Below, piece by piece: positions 36,590-45,197 of a stretch of DNA of 64,000 bases. The notes below the pieces were generated by a model, which did no database searches, was not told where the DNA came from, and was given only the letters and a program-made list of their open reading frames with translations. A program made the translations under genes and the position numbers. This stretch comes from Beijerinckiaceae bacterium (GTDB lineage: Bacteria; Pseudomonadota; Alphaproteobacteria; Rhizobiales; Beijerinckiaceae). Each line of letters starts with the position of its first letter. The first letter of the stretch is position 1. Location of the stretch: positions 2,356,001-2,420,000 of the forward strand of contig CP024846.1 in assembly GCA_004564215.1 (NCBI GenBank), read 5' to 3'.

Positions 36590-37930
36590 ATGCACACATT
36601 GCTTCCGCAAGAAATCATCGCCAAAAAGCGCGCCGGTGAAAGGCTGCGCCACGAAGAGATCGAGGCTTTCATCCTCGGCTATACGCGGGGACACATCAGC
36701 GACGCTCAGGCGGCCGCGCTTGCGATGGCAATTTGTTTTCAGGGTCTCGACGTTAGCGAATGCGCCACGCTGACGCGCGCCATGGCGGATTCAGGCACAA
36801 GGCTCGCTTGGCGCCACGCCGATCTTCCCGGGCCGATCGTCGACAAGCATTCGACCGGCGGGGTCGGCGATGTGGTGAGCCTCATTCTGGCTCCGGCGGC
36901 GGCGGCTTGCGGCGTTTATGTTCCGATGATCGCGGGACGCGGCCTCGGACACACCGGCGGCACGATCGACAAGCTGGAGGCTATTCCCGGCTATCAGACC
37001 ACGCCGGGCAAGGATCGCTTCATGGAGGTGGTGCGGCGCTGCGGTTGTGCCATCATCGGGCAGACCGAGGACCTCGCGCCCGCCGACAAGAAGCTTTACG
37101 CGGTCCGCGACGTGACCGGAACCGTCGAGTCGATTCCTTTGATCACAGCCTCGATCCTGGCCAAGAAACTCGCGGCCGGGCTCGAAGCGCTGGTCATGGA
37201 TATCAAAGTAGGGTCCGGCGCGTTTCTACCGTCCCTGGCGGAAGCGCATGCGTTGGCGCGTTCTATTGCGACGGTCGGGGCCGAAGCGGGCTTGCCGGTC
37301 CATGCGTTGATCACCGATATGGACGAGCCCTTGGCCTCGGCGGCAGGGAACGCCCTGGAAGTAAGAATTGCCATCGATTTTTTGACGGGGACGAAAGTCG
37401 ATCCGCGCCTCAGGGAAGTCGTCCTGCGCCTCGGTGGGGAAATGCTGATCATGGGCGGCCTCGCCCAAACCTTAGGCGAGGCCTCGCGGCGGTTCGACGA
37501 AGCGCTGGCGAGCGGGGCGGCCGCCGAACATTTTGCCCGGATGGTTGCAGCGCTCGGCGGCCCTGCGGATCTCCTGGAGAAACCGCATCACCATCTCGCT
37601 TCCGCCGATTTCGTCCGGCCGGTCCATCCGTCTCGGAGCGGCTATGTTGGAAAAATCGACACGCGCGCCCTTGGGCTGTGTGTCGTGCGGCTGGGCGGTG
37701 GGCGGCACCGGCCCGGTTCACCGATTGATCCGAGGGTTGGCTTGAGCTCGATTGCCGGGGTCGGCGCCTATACTGATGACGAGGCCCCGCTTTGCATGGT
37801 TCACGCCCGCGATACGGATGCCGCCGAGATGGCGGCGAAGACTGTGATTGCTGCCTATCATATCATGGACGAAGCCCCGCTCGTGCCGCGTCCTTGTATC
37901 GTCGGTCACGTCGGCCCGACAGAAAAATGA
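36590..37930 (+). CDS. deoA: Thymidine phosphorylase
   Basis: 446-residue pyrimidine-nucleoside phosphorylase, cleaving thymidine or deoxyuridine with phosphate to the base and deoxyribose-1-phosphate. KHSTGGVGDVVSL is the family signature; GRGLGHTGGTIDKLEAIPG and MDIKVGSGAF are conserved phosphate and substrate loops, and the C-terminal domain ends with DDEAPLCMVHA. Start ATG 36590 (MHTLLPQEII) fits family length; upstream in-frame sequence to 36491 is not conserved. With cdd it forms a short pyrimidine salvage operon. Confidence 0.95.
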   Translation: MHTLLPQEIIAKKRAGERLRHEEIEAFILGYTRGHISDAQAAALAMAICFQGLDVSECATLTRAMADSGTRLAWRHADLPGPIVDKHSTGGVGDVVSLILAPAAAACGVYVPMIAGRGLGHTGGTIDKLEAIPGYQTTPGKDRFMEVVRRCGCAIIGQTEDLAPADKKLYAVRDVTGTVESIPLITASILAKKLAAGLEALVMDIKVGSGAFLPSLAEAHALARSIATVGAEAGLPVHALITDMDEPLASAAGNALEVRIAIDFLTGTKVDPRLREVVLRLGGEMLIMGGLAQTLGEASRRFDEALASGAAAEHFARMVAALGGPADLLEKPHHHLASADFVRPVHPSRSGYVGKIDTRALGLCVVRLGGGRHRPGSPIDPRVGLSSIAGVGAYTDDEAPLCMVHARDTDAAEMAAKTVIAAYHIMDEAPLVPRPCIVGHVGPTEK

Positions 37931-37933
37931 GCG

Positions 37934-37964
37934 AAAAAAAGCCCCGGCGGTGATGCCAGGGCTC
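37934..37964 (-). terminator. Intrinsic terminator of the cold-shock gene
   Basis: Read on the minus strand, AGCCCTGGC and GCCGGGGCT form a 9-base stem with one mismatch and a 6-base loop, followed by seven T residues. It lies 23 bases past the cspA-like stop and also sits just after the convergent deoA stop, where it may act weakly in the other direction. Confidence 0.8.
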
Positions 37965-37986
37965 TTGTACCGCAATAGGTTTGCCG

Positions 37987-38196
37987 TCAGGCGGCGCGCA
38001 GATTACCTGCTGCCGACTTGCCGGTTCGCTTATCGGCGATAACCTCGTAATTTATTTTCTGGCCTTCCTGAAGATTGCGCAGGCCGGATTGCTCCACGGC
38101 GCTGATGTGAACGAACACGTCTTTGCCGCCGTCGTCTGGCTGTATGAAGCCGTATCCTTTGTCCGGATTAAACCACTTCACAGTTCCCGTAGTCAT
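37987..38196 (-). CDS. cspA: Cold-shock domain protein (CspA family)
   Basis: 69-residue single cold-shock domain, a nucleic-acid chaperone that melts RNA structure. RNP1 is KGYGFIQPD and RNP2 is VFVHISAVE; MTTGTVKWFN opens the protein. ATG 38196 has AAGGA about 8 bases upstream. The longer frame to 38241 lies in the leader. The leader contains a perfect 6-base hairpin at 38229-38249, and an intrinsic terminator follows the gene, so it is a monocistronic unit. The symbol is a family label; paralogues are expected. Confidence 0.93.
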   Translation of the reverse strand: MTTGTVKWFNPDKGYGFIQPDDGGKDVFVHISAVEQSGLRNLQEGQKINYEVIADKRTGKSAAGNLRAA

Positions 38197-38228
38197 GTAG
38201 GCTATCCTTAGAGTCGTAGAAAGAACTA

Positions 38229-38249
38229 GGCGCCGCTCCATGAGGCGCC
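38229..38249 (-). promoter_or_regulatory. Hairpin in the cold-shock gene leader
   Basis: GGCGCC arms at 38229-38234 and 38244-38249 enclose a 9-base loop, 33 bases upstream of the start codon. Cold-shock genes often have structured, temperature-sensitive leaders; a role here is inference only. Confidence 0.35.
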
Positions 38250-38441
38250 GACGTAGCGTATCGATGTTTTGAGGAGGAGGTCGTCAGCAGACGCAAAAAT
38301 GCGAGGCCAAGCCGTCGGCAAAAACACGACACCTGAGGATATATGGGCAGGTTGATAGTAAAACAAGAGGGGCAATTCAAGATTTGAGGCCAGGCTTCAA
38401 TAAACACTTTTTCGCAGTGCAAAATAAGTCTGGCGGTTCGT

Positions 38442-39143
38442 CTACAACTTCTTGATCCGGGCGAATGTAAACAGCCCGAGAGGCGGCAAGACCCTTCGTT
38501 CCAACAGACAAACGCCTGGGTTGGAGTCGATCCAATCGCCTAAAACGGACCAAGCAAATTTAGGACGCCAGCCAAGTTCCGCGCTGCATTTGGAAAGGGC
38601 GGACTCGATCCAGGCCATGGGGCCTTTGCTCGCGCCCACATGATTGACCAGAATGATTTCGCCGCCGGATCTGACGACGCGGATCAATTCGTCGAGGCTG
38701 GCGTGCGGATTGGGAACGACGGTCAGGAAATAAGGGGCCACGACCGCATCGAAATAGGAGTCAGGGAAGGCGAGGCGGGTCGCGTCCATGGCGATCAGCC
38801 CATCGACATTCTTCAAGGCCTCGGCACGGACGCGCCGCTGGGCGCGCCGGAGCATGGGCTCGGAGAGATCGACCCCGATGAGCCGGGTCTTTCGGTCGAA
38901 CATCGGCAATTCGAGGCCAGTGCCGACACCGACATCGAGCACACGGCCTCCCAGACGGTCAGCGGCGGCCGCGGCGGCTTTCCGTCCCGGCCGCAGCAGC
39001 AACTCGAAGACAAGATCATAGACCGGCGCCCAGCGCGCATAGGACTTCTTGACATGCTTATTGTCGAGGATCGCGGGATCGGCGTAAGATATTGATGTTG
39101 CGTCCAAAGTCGGAGCATCGCCGGGGAAGGTTTCCTCTTGCAC
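38442..39143 (-). CDS. Class I SAM-dependent methyltransferase, probable phosphatidylethanolamine N-methyltransferase (PmtA-like)
   Basis: 233-residue methyltransferase. Motif I is VLDVGVGTGLELP and motif II LIGVDLSEPMLRRA, with DATRLAFPDSYFDAV following. The opening VKKSYARWAPVYDLVFELLL is characteristic of the Rhodobacter/Sinorhizobium PmtA type, a soluble, membrane-associated enzyme methylating phosphatidylethanolamine stepwise to phosphatidylcholine. UbiE-type quinone methyltransferases are related and cannot be fully excluded. A phosphatidylcholine route fits a rhizobial membrane rich in hopanoids. It is transcribed alone; mnmA lies upstream on the same strand. Confidence 0.75.
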   Translation of the reverse strand: MQEETFPGDAPTLDATSISYADPAILDNKHVKKSYARWAPVYDLVFELLLRPGRKAAAAAADRLGGRVLDVGVGTGLELPMFDRKTRLIGVDLSEPMLRRAQRRVRAEALKNVDGLIAMDATRLAFPDSYFDAVVAPYFLTVVPNPHASLDELIRVVRSGGEIILVNHVGASKGPMAWIESALSKCSAELGWRPKFAWSVLGDWIDSNPGVCLLERRVLPPLGLFTFARIKKL

Positions 39144-39222
39144 GAGCGCTTTCCCTCTAAGTGTCGGCTAGAATGAAGCCTGTTTTTTAGGAATTCTGGA
39201 ATTTTTCTGAGGTTTTTGTTTT

Positions 39223-39249
39223 GATCTGGCTCAAAATTGAGCCGAGATC
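39223..39249. repeat. Inverted repeat between mnmA and the pmtA-like gene
   Basis: GATCTGGCTCAA at 39223-39234 pairs with TTGAGCC-G-AGATC at 39237-39249: 12 base pairs with a single bulged G and a 2-base loop. It is 10 bases past the mnmA stop. No T-tract follows in the mnmA direction, so it may end or protect the transcript, or serve as an operator for the downstream gene. Confidence 0.55.
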
Positions 39250-39259
39250 AAGGGTGGCA

Positions 39260-40492
39260 TTAAAAGGGCAGATGCGCGACCTGCGCGTGCTGGGAAATCT
39301 CAGCAACGGCCGGACATGAAGATTCCGTGGACCCGATCACGCCCCCGCCGAGAACCCGCGCGCGCGGCTTATCCGAGTCGTAAAACACACAGGCCTGTCC
39401 CGGCGAGACGGCATCTTCGCCGGCAGCAAATTCGACAATCGGCTCTCGATCATTGACAGTCAGGACGCCAAGGACCGGCGGCCGGGACGAACGAACCTGC
39501 ACGAAAACCTCCCGTCGCTCGCCGGCATGTTCATCGACCGTGCCGGGCCCAATCCAGTTCAACGAGCGCAACCGCGCAAGCCGGGTCGTCAGCGCCTCGC
39601 GCGGACCAACAACAACACGTGCCCGCGCCGCGTCCAGCCGGACGACAAACAAGGGTTCACCCGTAGCAAATCCGCCAAGCCCCAAACCGCGCCGCTGTCC
39701 AATGGTGTAATGGATGACGCCGGGGTGGGTTCCTAACACGCGACCATCGACGTGAACGATGTCGCCAGGGATCGCCGCACCCGGCATCAAGCGTTCGATA
39801 ACATCACTGTATTTGCCGGCCGGCACGAAACAAATATCCTGGCTGTCCGCCTTGTCGGCGACCAGGAGACCGTAACGATGCGCGAGGGCACGAACGTCGG
39901 CCTTTTCCATTTCTCCAAGGGGGAAGCGGAGGAATTCCAGCTGGGCTTTGGTTGTTGCAAAGAGGAAATAGCTTTGATCGCGGGCGCCGTCATGAGCGCG
40001 GTGAAGAGCCCGCTTGCCGAACGCGTCCAATCGCGAAGATACGTAATGGCCAGTCGCCAAGACATCGGCGCCGAGGTCTCGCGCCGTTTCAAGCAAGTCG
40101 GCGAATTTGATTTCACTGTTGCAAGCAACGCAAGGTATCGGGGTTTCTCCGGTCGCATAACTTTGCGCGAAGGGAGAAATCACCTTGTCCGCAAACCGCT
40201 CTTCGTAATCCAGCACATAATGCGGAATGCCGAGCCGGGCGGCGGTGAGCCGAGCGTCATGAATGTCCTGGCCCGCGCAGCATGACCCTTTGCGGTGAAC
40301 CGCTGCCCCATGGTCGTAAAGCTGCAACGTCACGCCGATAACGTCGTACCCCTGTTCCTTCAGCAGCGCTGCCACCACCGAGGAATCGACGCCGCCGGAC
40401 ATCGCGACCACAACGCGGGTTTGCGCCGGAGGCTTGTTCAGACCGAGACTATTGGGACCTTCTGTCCCTCCCGGCGCGGGATTTTCGTTCAT
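39260..40492 (-). CDS. mnmA: tRNA 2-thiouridylase MnmA
   Basis: Adenylates and thiolates U34 of tRNA-Lys, Glu and Gln. The PP-loop is [12 protein letters not shown] (residues 28-39). Catalytic cysteines are in [13 protein letters not shown] and DSQDICFVP. The central domain has [17 protein letters not shown], and the C-terminal beta barrel includes [11 protein letters not shown]. Start ATG 40492 (MNENPAPG) is preferred; in-frame ATGs at 40516 and 40546 are possible. The N-terminal 20 residues are not conserved. Sulfur comes from IscS-type desulfurases encoded elsewhere. Confidence 0.95.
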   Translation of the reverse strand: MNENPAPGGTEGPNSLGLNKPPAQTRVVVAMSGGVDSSVVAALLKEQGYDVIGVTLQLYDHGAAVHRKGSCCAGQDIHDARLTAARLGIPHYVLDYEERFADKVISPFAQSYATGETPIPCVACNSEIKFADLLETARDLGADVLATGHYVSSRLDAFGKRALHRAHDGARDQSYFLFATTKAQLEFLRFPLGEMEKADVRALAHRYGLLVADKADSQDICFVPAGKYSDVIERLMPGAAIPGDIVHVDGRVLGTHPGVIHYTIGQRRGLGLGGFATGEPLFVVRLDAARARVVVGPREALTTRLARLRSLNWIGPGTVDEHAGERREVFVQVRSSRPPVLGVLTVNDREPIVEFAAGEDAVSPGQACVFYDSDKPRARVLGGGVIGSTESSCPAVAEISQHAQVAHLPF

Positions 40493-40934
40493 GGACGTCG
40501 CCGATCGCTCGATCATTTGGTCAGCCGGAGGCAGGCTCCATGCCATACCTATGAACAGCAGGGCCCGCGCGGGACACCGCTTTCCGCCGCTGCCATCGGT
40601 TACTGGAACTCCCTCATTTAATACCTCCCCCGGCCCGAATGCAAATCCGGGCGGAGTAAGCGCCGACCACGCTTTATTGCTAAATTGCTAAGAGCGAAGG
40701 CGGGAATGCAATTTTGGAAAGGCCTCGGCTCCTTTTCTTAACGTTATACAAATGGAGCGTCCCAATTAGAAACATAAAGTATCCGGCGCCACTCCCGTGG
40801 CAAATAATGAATGGCTTTACGAGTTCTTTGCAATGAAAATTGATAGCAAAAGCGTCGCCTGAGTTTAGTCAAATCTTAAAACAACGCTCCTATTTTTGGG
40901 ACAACAAGGTCAGTCTTGTGCGTGAGTTTTGAAC
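40493..40934. other. Intergenic region between mnmA and sciP
   Basis: About 440 bases, divergent promoters for mnmA and sciP. It becomes AT-rich from about 40700. I looked for the CtrA box (TTAA-N7-TTAA) and GANTC methylation sites expected near a cell-cycle gene and found no clear match. No small gene recognised. Confidence 0.35.
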
Positions 40935-41210
40935 ATGGCCGAACCGAGCCGTCTTAGGACAAAATATGTTATCGGGCCCGATGGGAGCCCGTTGACTGTT
41001 GCCGATTTGCCGGCGCCCACCACTAAGCGCTGGGTGATCCGGCGCAAGGCGGAAGTGGTGGCCGCGGTGCGTGGCGGTTTATTGTCGCTGGACGAAGCGT
41101 GCAGCCGCTATACCTTGACCGTCGACGAATTTTTGTCCTGGCAAATGTCCATCGATCAGTACGGTCTAGCCGGACTGCGCACAACCCGTATTCAACAATA
41201 TCGGGTCTGA
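40935..41210 (+). CDS. sciP: SciP, CtrA-inhibiting cell-cycle protein (DUF1153)
   Basis: 91-residue helix-turn-helix protein of the DUF1153 family. KYVIGPDGSPLTVADLPAP opens it; KRWVIRRKAEVVAAVRGGLL and LDEACSRYTLTVDEFLSWQ form the DNA-binding-like fold; the family tail GLAGLRTTRIQQYR is present. In Caulobacter SciP binds CtrA and blocks its activation of target promoters in G1 cells. Presence of sciP implies the CtrA-GcrA-CcrM circuit. ATG 40935 is the start; TTG 40929 adds two residues. Confidence 0.93.
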   Translation: MAEPSRLRTKYVIGPDGSPLTVADLPAPTTKRWVIRRKAEVVAAVRGGLLSLDEACSRYTLTVDEFLSWQMSIDQYGLAGLRTTRIQQYRV

Positions 41211-41251
41211 GTGCGGTCCAGCGGGGCCGGGCGAGCGCGGCAAATTTGTTC

Positions 41252-41923
41252 TCAATAATGATCCGGTGCACTTTCCGCCTCGTCTTCGGGGAGCTGATGC
41301 CGGACCACCAGCGGGACTTGAGCCAGCGAGAACAAGAAAATCAAAATGAAAATTCCGGGGAATTTAAAGGCCACCCAAACATCGTTCGATTGAGTCCGCC
41401 AGACGATTTCATTTAAGATCGCAAGGACGAAAAAGAAAAAGCCCCACCGCCAGGTCAATAATTGCCAGCCGCGCTCCGTCAGAGCCAAGGCATTGTCGAA
41501 CACGATCGGCAAGATCGACTTCTTGAACAGCAAGCCACCGATAAGGGCGACCCCGAAGCAGGCGTAAAGCACCGTCGGCTTCATTTTGATGAAGGTCGCA
41601 TTCTGCAAATACAGTGTCAGGGCGCCGAAGACGAGCACCAGAGCCGCTGTCAGGAGGGGGATCATCGGAAGCCGCCTCAACTGCCAGAACGAAACTGCAA
41701 GCGCGGCGATCACGGCTGCCATCAAGACCAGAGTGGCGGTGAAAAGCCCCGCGTTGGGGCCGTTCAAGATCGCCGGCGGCAGGAAAGGCTCGACGGCTGG
41801 CTCGAACAGCTTAGGACGCGCATTGGCGAAAAAAAACAGGATGAGCGGTCCCGTTTCCACCCAGAATTTGAACCAGGGCGATGGCCGTGGCTTTGCCACT
41901 GCGGTTCGGGACACCTCGTTCAT
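41252..41923 (-). CDS. yciB: Inner-membrane septation protein A (YciB/IspZ)
   Basis: 223-residue polytopic protein with five to six membrane helices. Recognisable by KFWVETGPLILFFFANAR near the start, KMKPTVLYACFGVALIGG, and WGFFFFVLAILNEIVWR. YciB proteins affect cell division and envelope integrity, and interact with elongation and division proteins in E. coli. It lies downstream of ftsY on the same strand with a 132-base gap, a common alphaproteobacterial neighbourhood. Confidence 0.92.
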   Translation of the reverse strand: MNEVSRTAVAKPRPSPWFKFWVETGPLILFFFANARPKLFEPAVEPFLPPAILNGPNAGLFTATLVLMAAVIAALAVSFWQLRRLPMIPLLTAALVLVFGALTLYLQNATFIKMKPTVLYACFGVALIGGLLFKKSILPIVFDNALALTERGWQLLTWRWGFFFFVLAILNEIVWRTQSNDVWVAFKFPGIFILIFLFSLAQVPLVVRHQLPEDEAESAPDHY

Positions 41924-42055
41924 ACAAACTCGCCTTTCTTTTTGGGCTGCAATGTCGACCGCAATTCAGCGGCCTATTTCAAAACGCCTCACCGACCAAC
42001 GGTCTACAATCGTTGCCGCGTTATTTCTATTCGCGCGAAGGGTGCCGGAGGGGGC

Positions 42056-43162
42056 TTACGAGTCCATGCCGGCGATCGCGCGTGCAAAATCGCGCGCCTC
42101 GAAAGCTTCGAGGTCGGCTGCGGTTTCGCCAACTCCAATGAAGTGAATCGGAAGCTGAAATTTTTCCGCGATCGCAACCAGAATGCCTCCACGCGCGGTT
42201 CCATCGAGTTTGGTCATGACGAGGCCGGTCACGCCGGCAACTCGTCCGAAAATCTCGACCTGGCTCATCGCGTTCTGTCCGACCGTTGCATCGAGCACGA
42301 GGAGCACCGCGTGCGGCGCCTCGGGATCGACCTTCTTCATGACTCGAATGATTTTCTCGAGTTCGCCCATCAGCTCGGCCCGGTTTTGCAGGCGCCCCGC
42401 GGTATCCATCAGCACCAGGCTGTCGCCGCGTTCCCGCGCCACCTTGATCGCGTCGAACGCGAGCGCCGAGGCATCGGCTCCCTGTTCCCGGGAGATGACC
42501 GGACAACCCAGACGCTCTCCCCATATCTTCAACTGCTCGATCGCGGCGGCGCGAAACGTATCGCCGGCGGCGAGCAGGATGGAGTGGCCGTTGGCTGAGA
42601 ATTGCGCGGCAAGCTTGCCGATGGTGGTCGTTTTACCCGATCCGTTGACGCCGACCACGAGAATCACGAAGGGCTTCTTCGAGGGGTCGATTTCCAGCGG
42701 CTTCGCATAAGGGGCAAGCACACGTTCGACCTCGGCGGCGAGCACCGCCTTGACCTCCTCGACATCAACATCCTTGTCGTAGCGATCCCGCCCGATCGCC
42801 TTGGTGATTCTTGCTGCCGTGGTGATCCCGAGATCGGCGCGGATCAGGACTTCTTCCAAATCCTCCAGCATTTCCGCGTCGAGTTTGCGCTTGGTGAAGA
42901 TCGCGGCGAGGCCGGCGCCGATCGAACCCGACGAGCGGGCAAGCCCATCGCGCAGCCGGACCCACCAGCTTCGCTTGGGGGCGCCGCCATCTGACAGGGC
43001 AACTTCTTCCGCCTTGGATTTGGAGTCGACGGCGATGTCTGGGGCTTCGGTGGGCTGATCCGCGGCCGTGGAAATACCCTGACTGCCAAATACCCGTTTG
43101 AACAGGCCGAGTTTGGGCTTTGGTTCGGCGCCCTTGGCTTCGTTGTCCTTGCTCACCATCAA
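42056..43162 (-). CDS. ftsY: Signal recognition particle receptor FtsY
   Basis: 368-residue SRP GTPase, docking ribosome-SRP complexes at the inner membrane. The N-terminal A domain (about 60 residues, charged) is followed by the four-helix N domain starting SWWVRLRDGLARSS. In the G domain, G1 is VGVNGSGKTTT (residues 170-180), then AAGDTFRAAAIEQL, DTAGR, TKLDG and GVGETAADLEAFEA. The A domain is shorter than in E. coli, normal for alphaproteobacteria. It is transcribed after recF and before yciB. Confidence 0.96.
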   Translation of the reverse strand: MMVSKDNEAKGAEPKPKLGLFKRVFGSQGISTAADQPTEAPDIAVDSKSKAEEVALSDGGAPKRSWWVRLRDGLARSSGSIGAGLAAIFTKRKLDAEMLEDLEEVLIRADLGITTAARITKAIGRDRYDKDVDVEEVKAVLAAEVERVLAPYAKPLEIDPSKKPFVILVVGVNGSGKTTTIGKLAAQFSANGHSILLAAGDTFRAAAIEQLKIWGERLGCPVISREQGADASALAFDAIKVARERGDSLVLMDTAGRLQNRAELMGELEKIIRVMKKVDPEAPHAVLLVLDATVGQNAMSQVEIFGRVAGVTGLVMTKLDGTARGGILVAIAEKFQLPIHFIGVGETAADLEAFEARDFARAIAGMDS

Positions 43163-43272
43163 ATCCTAGCTATGTCCGGTCGGCGGGCGATTGCGAAATC
43201 CACCGCTCCAGGCCCGCGCCCGCTCCTATATACCAAACGACGGCCCCGCGAAGGATTTCCCCGTTCGGGCTG

Positions 43273-44466
43273 CTACCCCAGCCCCTGCGTGACCATTCCC
43301 GGCGTCACCTTCAACATCAGCGCGCGTTTTTCGAGCGCCGAGAAGGTCGCGGGGTCTGCCCCCGTCATCCAAATCTGCCCGCCGAGCGTCTCGAGAACGT
43401 CAAATAAAGCGTTGCGCCGGAGCGGATCGAAATGAGCCGCGATCTCGTCGAGGAGCACGAGCGGGGCTATTTTGCACATGGCCGCGACAAGTCGGGCGTG
43501 GGCGAGAACCATCCCGGTCAGCAGAGCTTTTTGTTCGCCGGTCGAGGCTTGCGCCGCCGCAATTTGCTTGGGACCGTGCCGCACCCCGAGATCGCTGGCC
43601 TGCGGGCCGATCAAGGTCCGCCCCGCCGCCGCATCGCGGGCGCGATTGTTGCGCAACATGGTGCGATAAATATCCTCCGCCTCCAGCGCCGGATGCTGGC
43701 CGACCAGGCTTTCGACATCGCCCTGCAAGTCAAGTTCGGCCCATGGGAAAGGCGAAGCAGCATTCTGCGTCGCCTGGATGAGGGCGGACAGCCGCGACAC
43801 GGTTTCGAGCCGGGCGGCGGCAATGGCAACGGCAAGTTCGGTGGCTTCCCGCTCGATCGCGTCGAGCCAGCCAGGGTCCGGCCTCGATCCTTGTTCCAGC
43901 AAGCGATTGCGGCCACGCAGCGCGCGCTCGAAACCGTTCACCCGCGTGCCATGCTCGGAATCGATGGACAGCACCAAGCGATCGAGGAATCGTCGCCGGT
44001 CGCCCGCGGGACCCGCGAAGAGACCGTCCATGGAGGGCGTAAGCCATACCACCCGGACGTGATCGCAGAAGCCGCGGATCGAAGCGGCGGGTTCCCGGTC
44101 GATCCTGTATTTGCGTTGCGGGGATGAAAGGCCTGGTGGCTCGATCCCGGTCCCGAGCTGAACATTGCCGGCCTTTGTTGCCAGTTCAACCGAGACCGCG
44201 AAGCCGCCGCCACCGCCCGTGCGGGCGCATTCGACCAACTCGGCGCGGCGTAGTCCGCGCCCGGGCGCAAGCAGCGACAAGGCTTCGAGAAGATTGGTCT
44301 TGCCCGCGCCATTCTCTCCCGTCAGCACGATGAGGGACGCGTTTGCTGCAAGATCGAGCGCAGCATAGGAGCGGAAATCGGTGAGTTTGAGACGTTGCAC
44401 GCCCGCTTTGGTCGAAGCTTTTGGGGCTTCGTCCTGCACGGGCGTCTGCAAGGACAATTCATTCAT
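43273..44466 (-). CDS. recF: DNA replication and repair protein RecF
   Basis: 397-residue SMC-like ATPase that loads RecA at gaps with RecO and RecR. Walker A is TGENGAGKTN near residue 50, preceded by LKLTDFRSYAALDL. The signature motif STGEQKALL and Walker B LVLLDEIAAHFDP are in place. Start ATG 44466 (MNELSLQ) fits family length, with about 22 extra residues before the conserved core. The gene is away from dnaA-dnaN, with which recF is classically linked; in many alphaproteobacteria that linkage is loose. Confidence 0.95.
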   Translation of the reverse strand: MNELSLQTPVQDEAPKASTKAGVQRLKLTDFRSYAALDLAANASLIVLTGENGAGKTNLLEALSLLAPGRGLRRAELVECARTGGGGGFAVSVELATKAGNVQLGTGIEPPGLSSPQRKYRIDREPAASIRGFCDHVRVVWLTPSMDGLFAGPAGDRRRFLDRLVLSIDSEHGTRVNGFERALRGRNRLLEQGSRPDPGWLDAIEREATELAVAIAAARLETVSRLSALIQATQNAASPFPWAELDLQGDVESLVGQHPALEAEDIYRTMLRNNRARDAAAGRTLIGPQASDLGVRHGPKQIAAAQASTGEQKALLTGMVLAHARLVAAMCKIAPLVLLDEIAAHFDPLRRNALFDVLETLGGQIWMTGADPATFSALEKRALMLKVTPGMVTQGLG

Positions 44467-44660
44467 GATCGAAACGACTCTTCCGGACGATCGAGATCGT
44501 CCATTGACCCATTGAAGCATCGAATTTGGATTTTGCCAGCCAATTGGCGAGGGCCTAAAATTTTGTGCGCCGGCAAATCCTCCGGCCGGCGCGCGTTTCA
44601 GCATTACACATCGCGCGCCTTATCAGCGTATGTTGGCCTCAAGTGTCAATCGTACCAAGA

Positions 44661-44676
44661 TGTTTCCCATGAAACA
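44661..44676. promoter_or_regulatory. parS-like palindrome between recF and the acetyltransferase gene
   Basis: TGTTTCCCATGAAACA matches the widely conserved parS consensus TGTTTCACGTGAAACA at 14 of 16 positions, with both 6-base arms perfect and only the centre changed. It lies in a 218-base intergenic gap. It may be a weak ParB site or chance; parA/parB are not in the window. Confidence 0.4.
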
Positions 44677-44684
44677 TCCAAGCA

Positions 44685-45185
44685 ATGGACAAGCTCAGCT
44701 TGGCTCTCAGCCCTTCCCCCCTCCCGCACCCGCAACTGAGCCTGCGGCTTAGAACCGACGCCGATTTGGCTGCGATTGCCGATCTCTGGGTCGCGACTTG
44801 GCAGGAAGTCATGCCGGAGATTGATTTTTCGGCGCGGCTTCCCTGGTTTCGGGATCATCTTTTGGCACTCGAAACGGCGGGAGCCGTCACCGTCTGCGCT
44901 TTTGACCCGCTTGGCCGGTTACTGGGCTTTTTCACGCTGGCTGTCGCCACCGGCTATCTCGATCAGCTTGCGGTCGCGTCCGAGGCGAAGGGCACGGGCG
45001 CCGCCCATCTGCTGTTGGACGAGGCGCGCCGGCGCTCACCCAATGGTCTCGTTCTCGATGTCAATCAGGACAATCCCCGCGCCGTCGCTTTTTATGAACG
45101 CGAGGGCTTTGCGAGGGTAGCAGAGGGCGTCAATGGGCGCTCAGGGCGGAAAACATGGCGGCTGCAATGGCCGCACCCAGCCTGA
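44685..45185 (+). CDS. GNAT family N-acetyltransferase
   Basis: 166-residue GNAT acetyltransferase. The acetyl-CoA binding region is the weak motif LAVASEAKGTGAAHLLLDEA, where the usual Q/RxxGxG/A appears as K-GTG; NPRAVAFYEREGF is the conserved C-terminal motif B. Substrate unknown; RimI-like or small-molecule acetylation are both possible. ATG 44685 lies just 8 bases after the parS-like site, and no obvious Shine-Dalgarno sequence is present. It is convergent with the ABC exporter. Confidence 0.8.
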   Translation: MDKLSLALSPSPLPHPQLSLRLRTDADLAAIADLWVATWQEVMPEIDFSARLPWFRDHLLALETAGAVTVCAFDPLGRLLGFFTLAVATGYLDQLAVASEAKGTGAAHLLLDEARRRSPNGLVLDVNQDNPRAVAFYEREGFARVAEGVNGRSGRKTWRLQWPHPA

Positions 45186-45197
45186 TTTCGCGCATTC

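Noticed and set aside
36760-37728. Plus-strand frame of 322 codons inside deoA
   Set aside because: Offset-frame shadow of deoA, Arg/Gly-rich, no motif.
40690-40934. Possible CtrA box upstream of sciP
   Set aside because: TTAACGTTATACAA near 40740 resembles half a site only; the second TTAA is not at the required spacing.
41462-42598. Plus-strand frame of 378 codons opposite yciB and ftsY
   Set aside because: Antisense, spans two genes and their gap, and has no recognisable fold.
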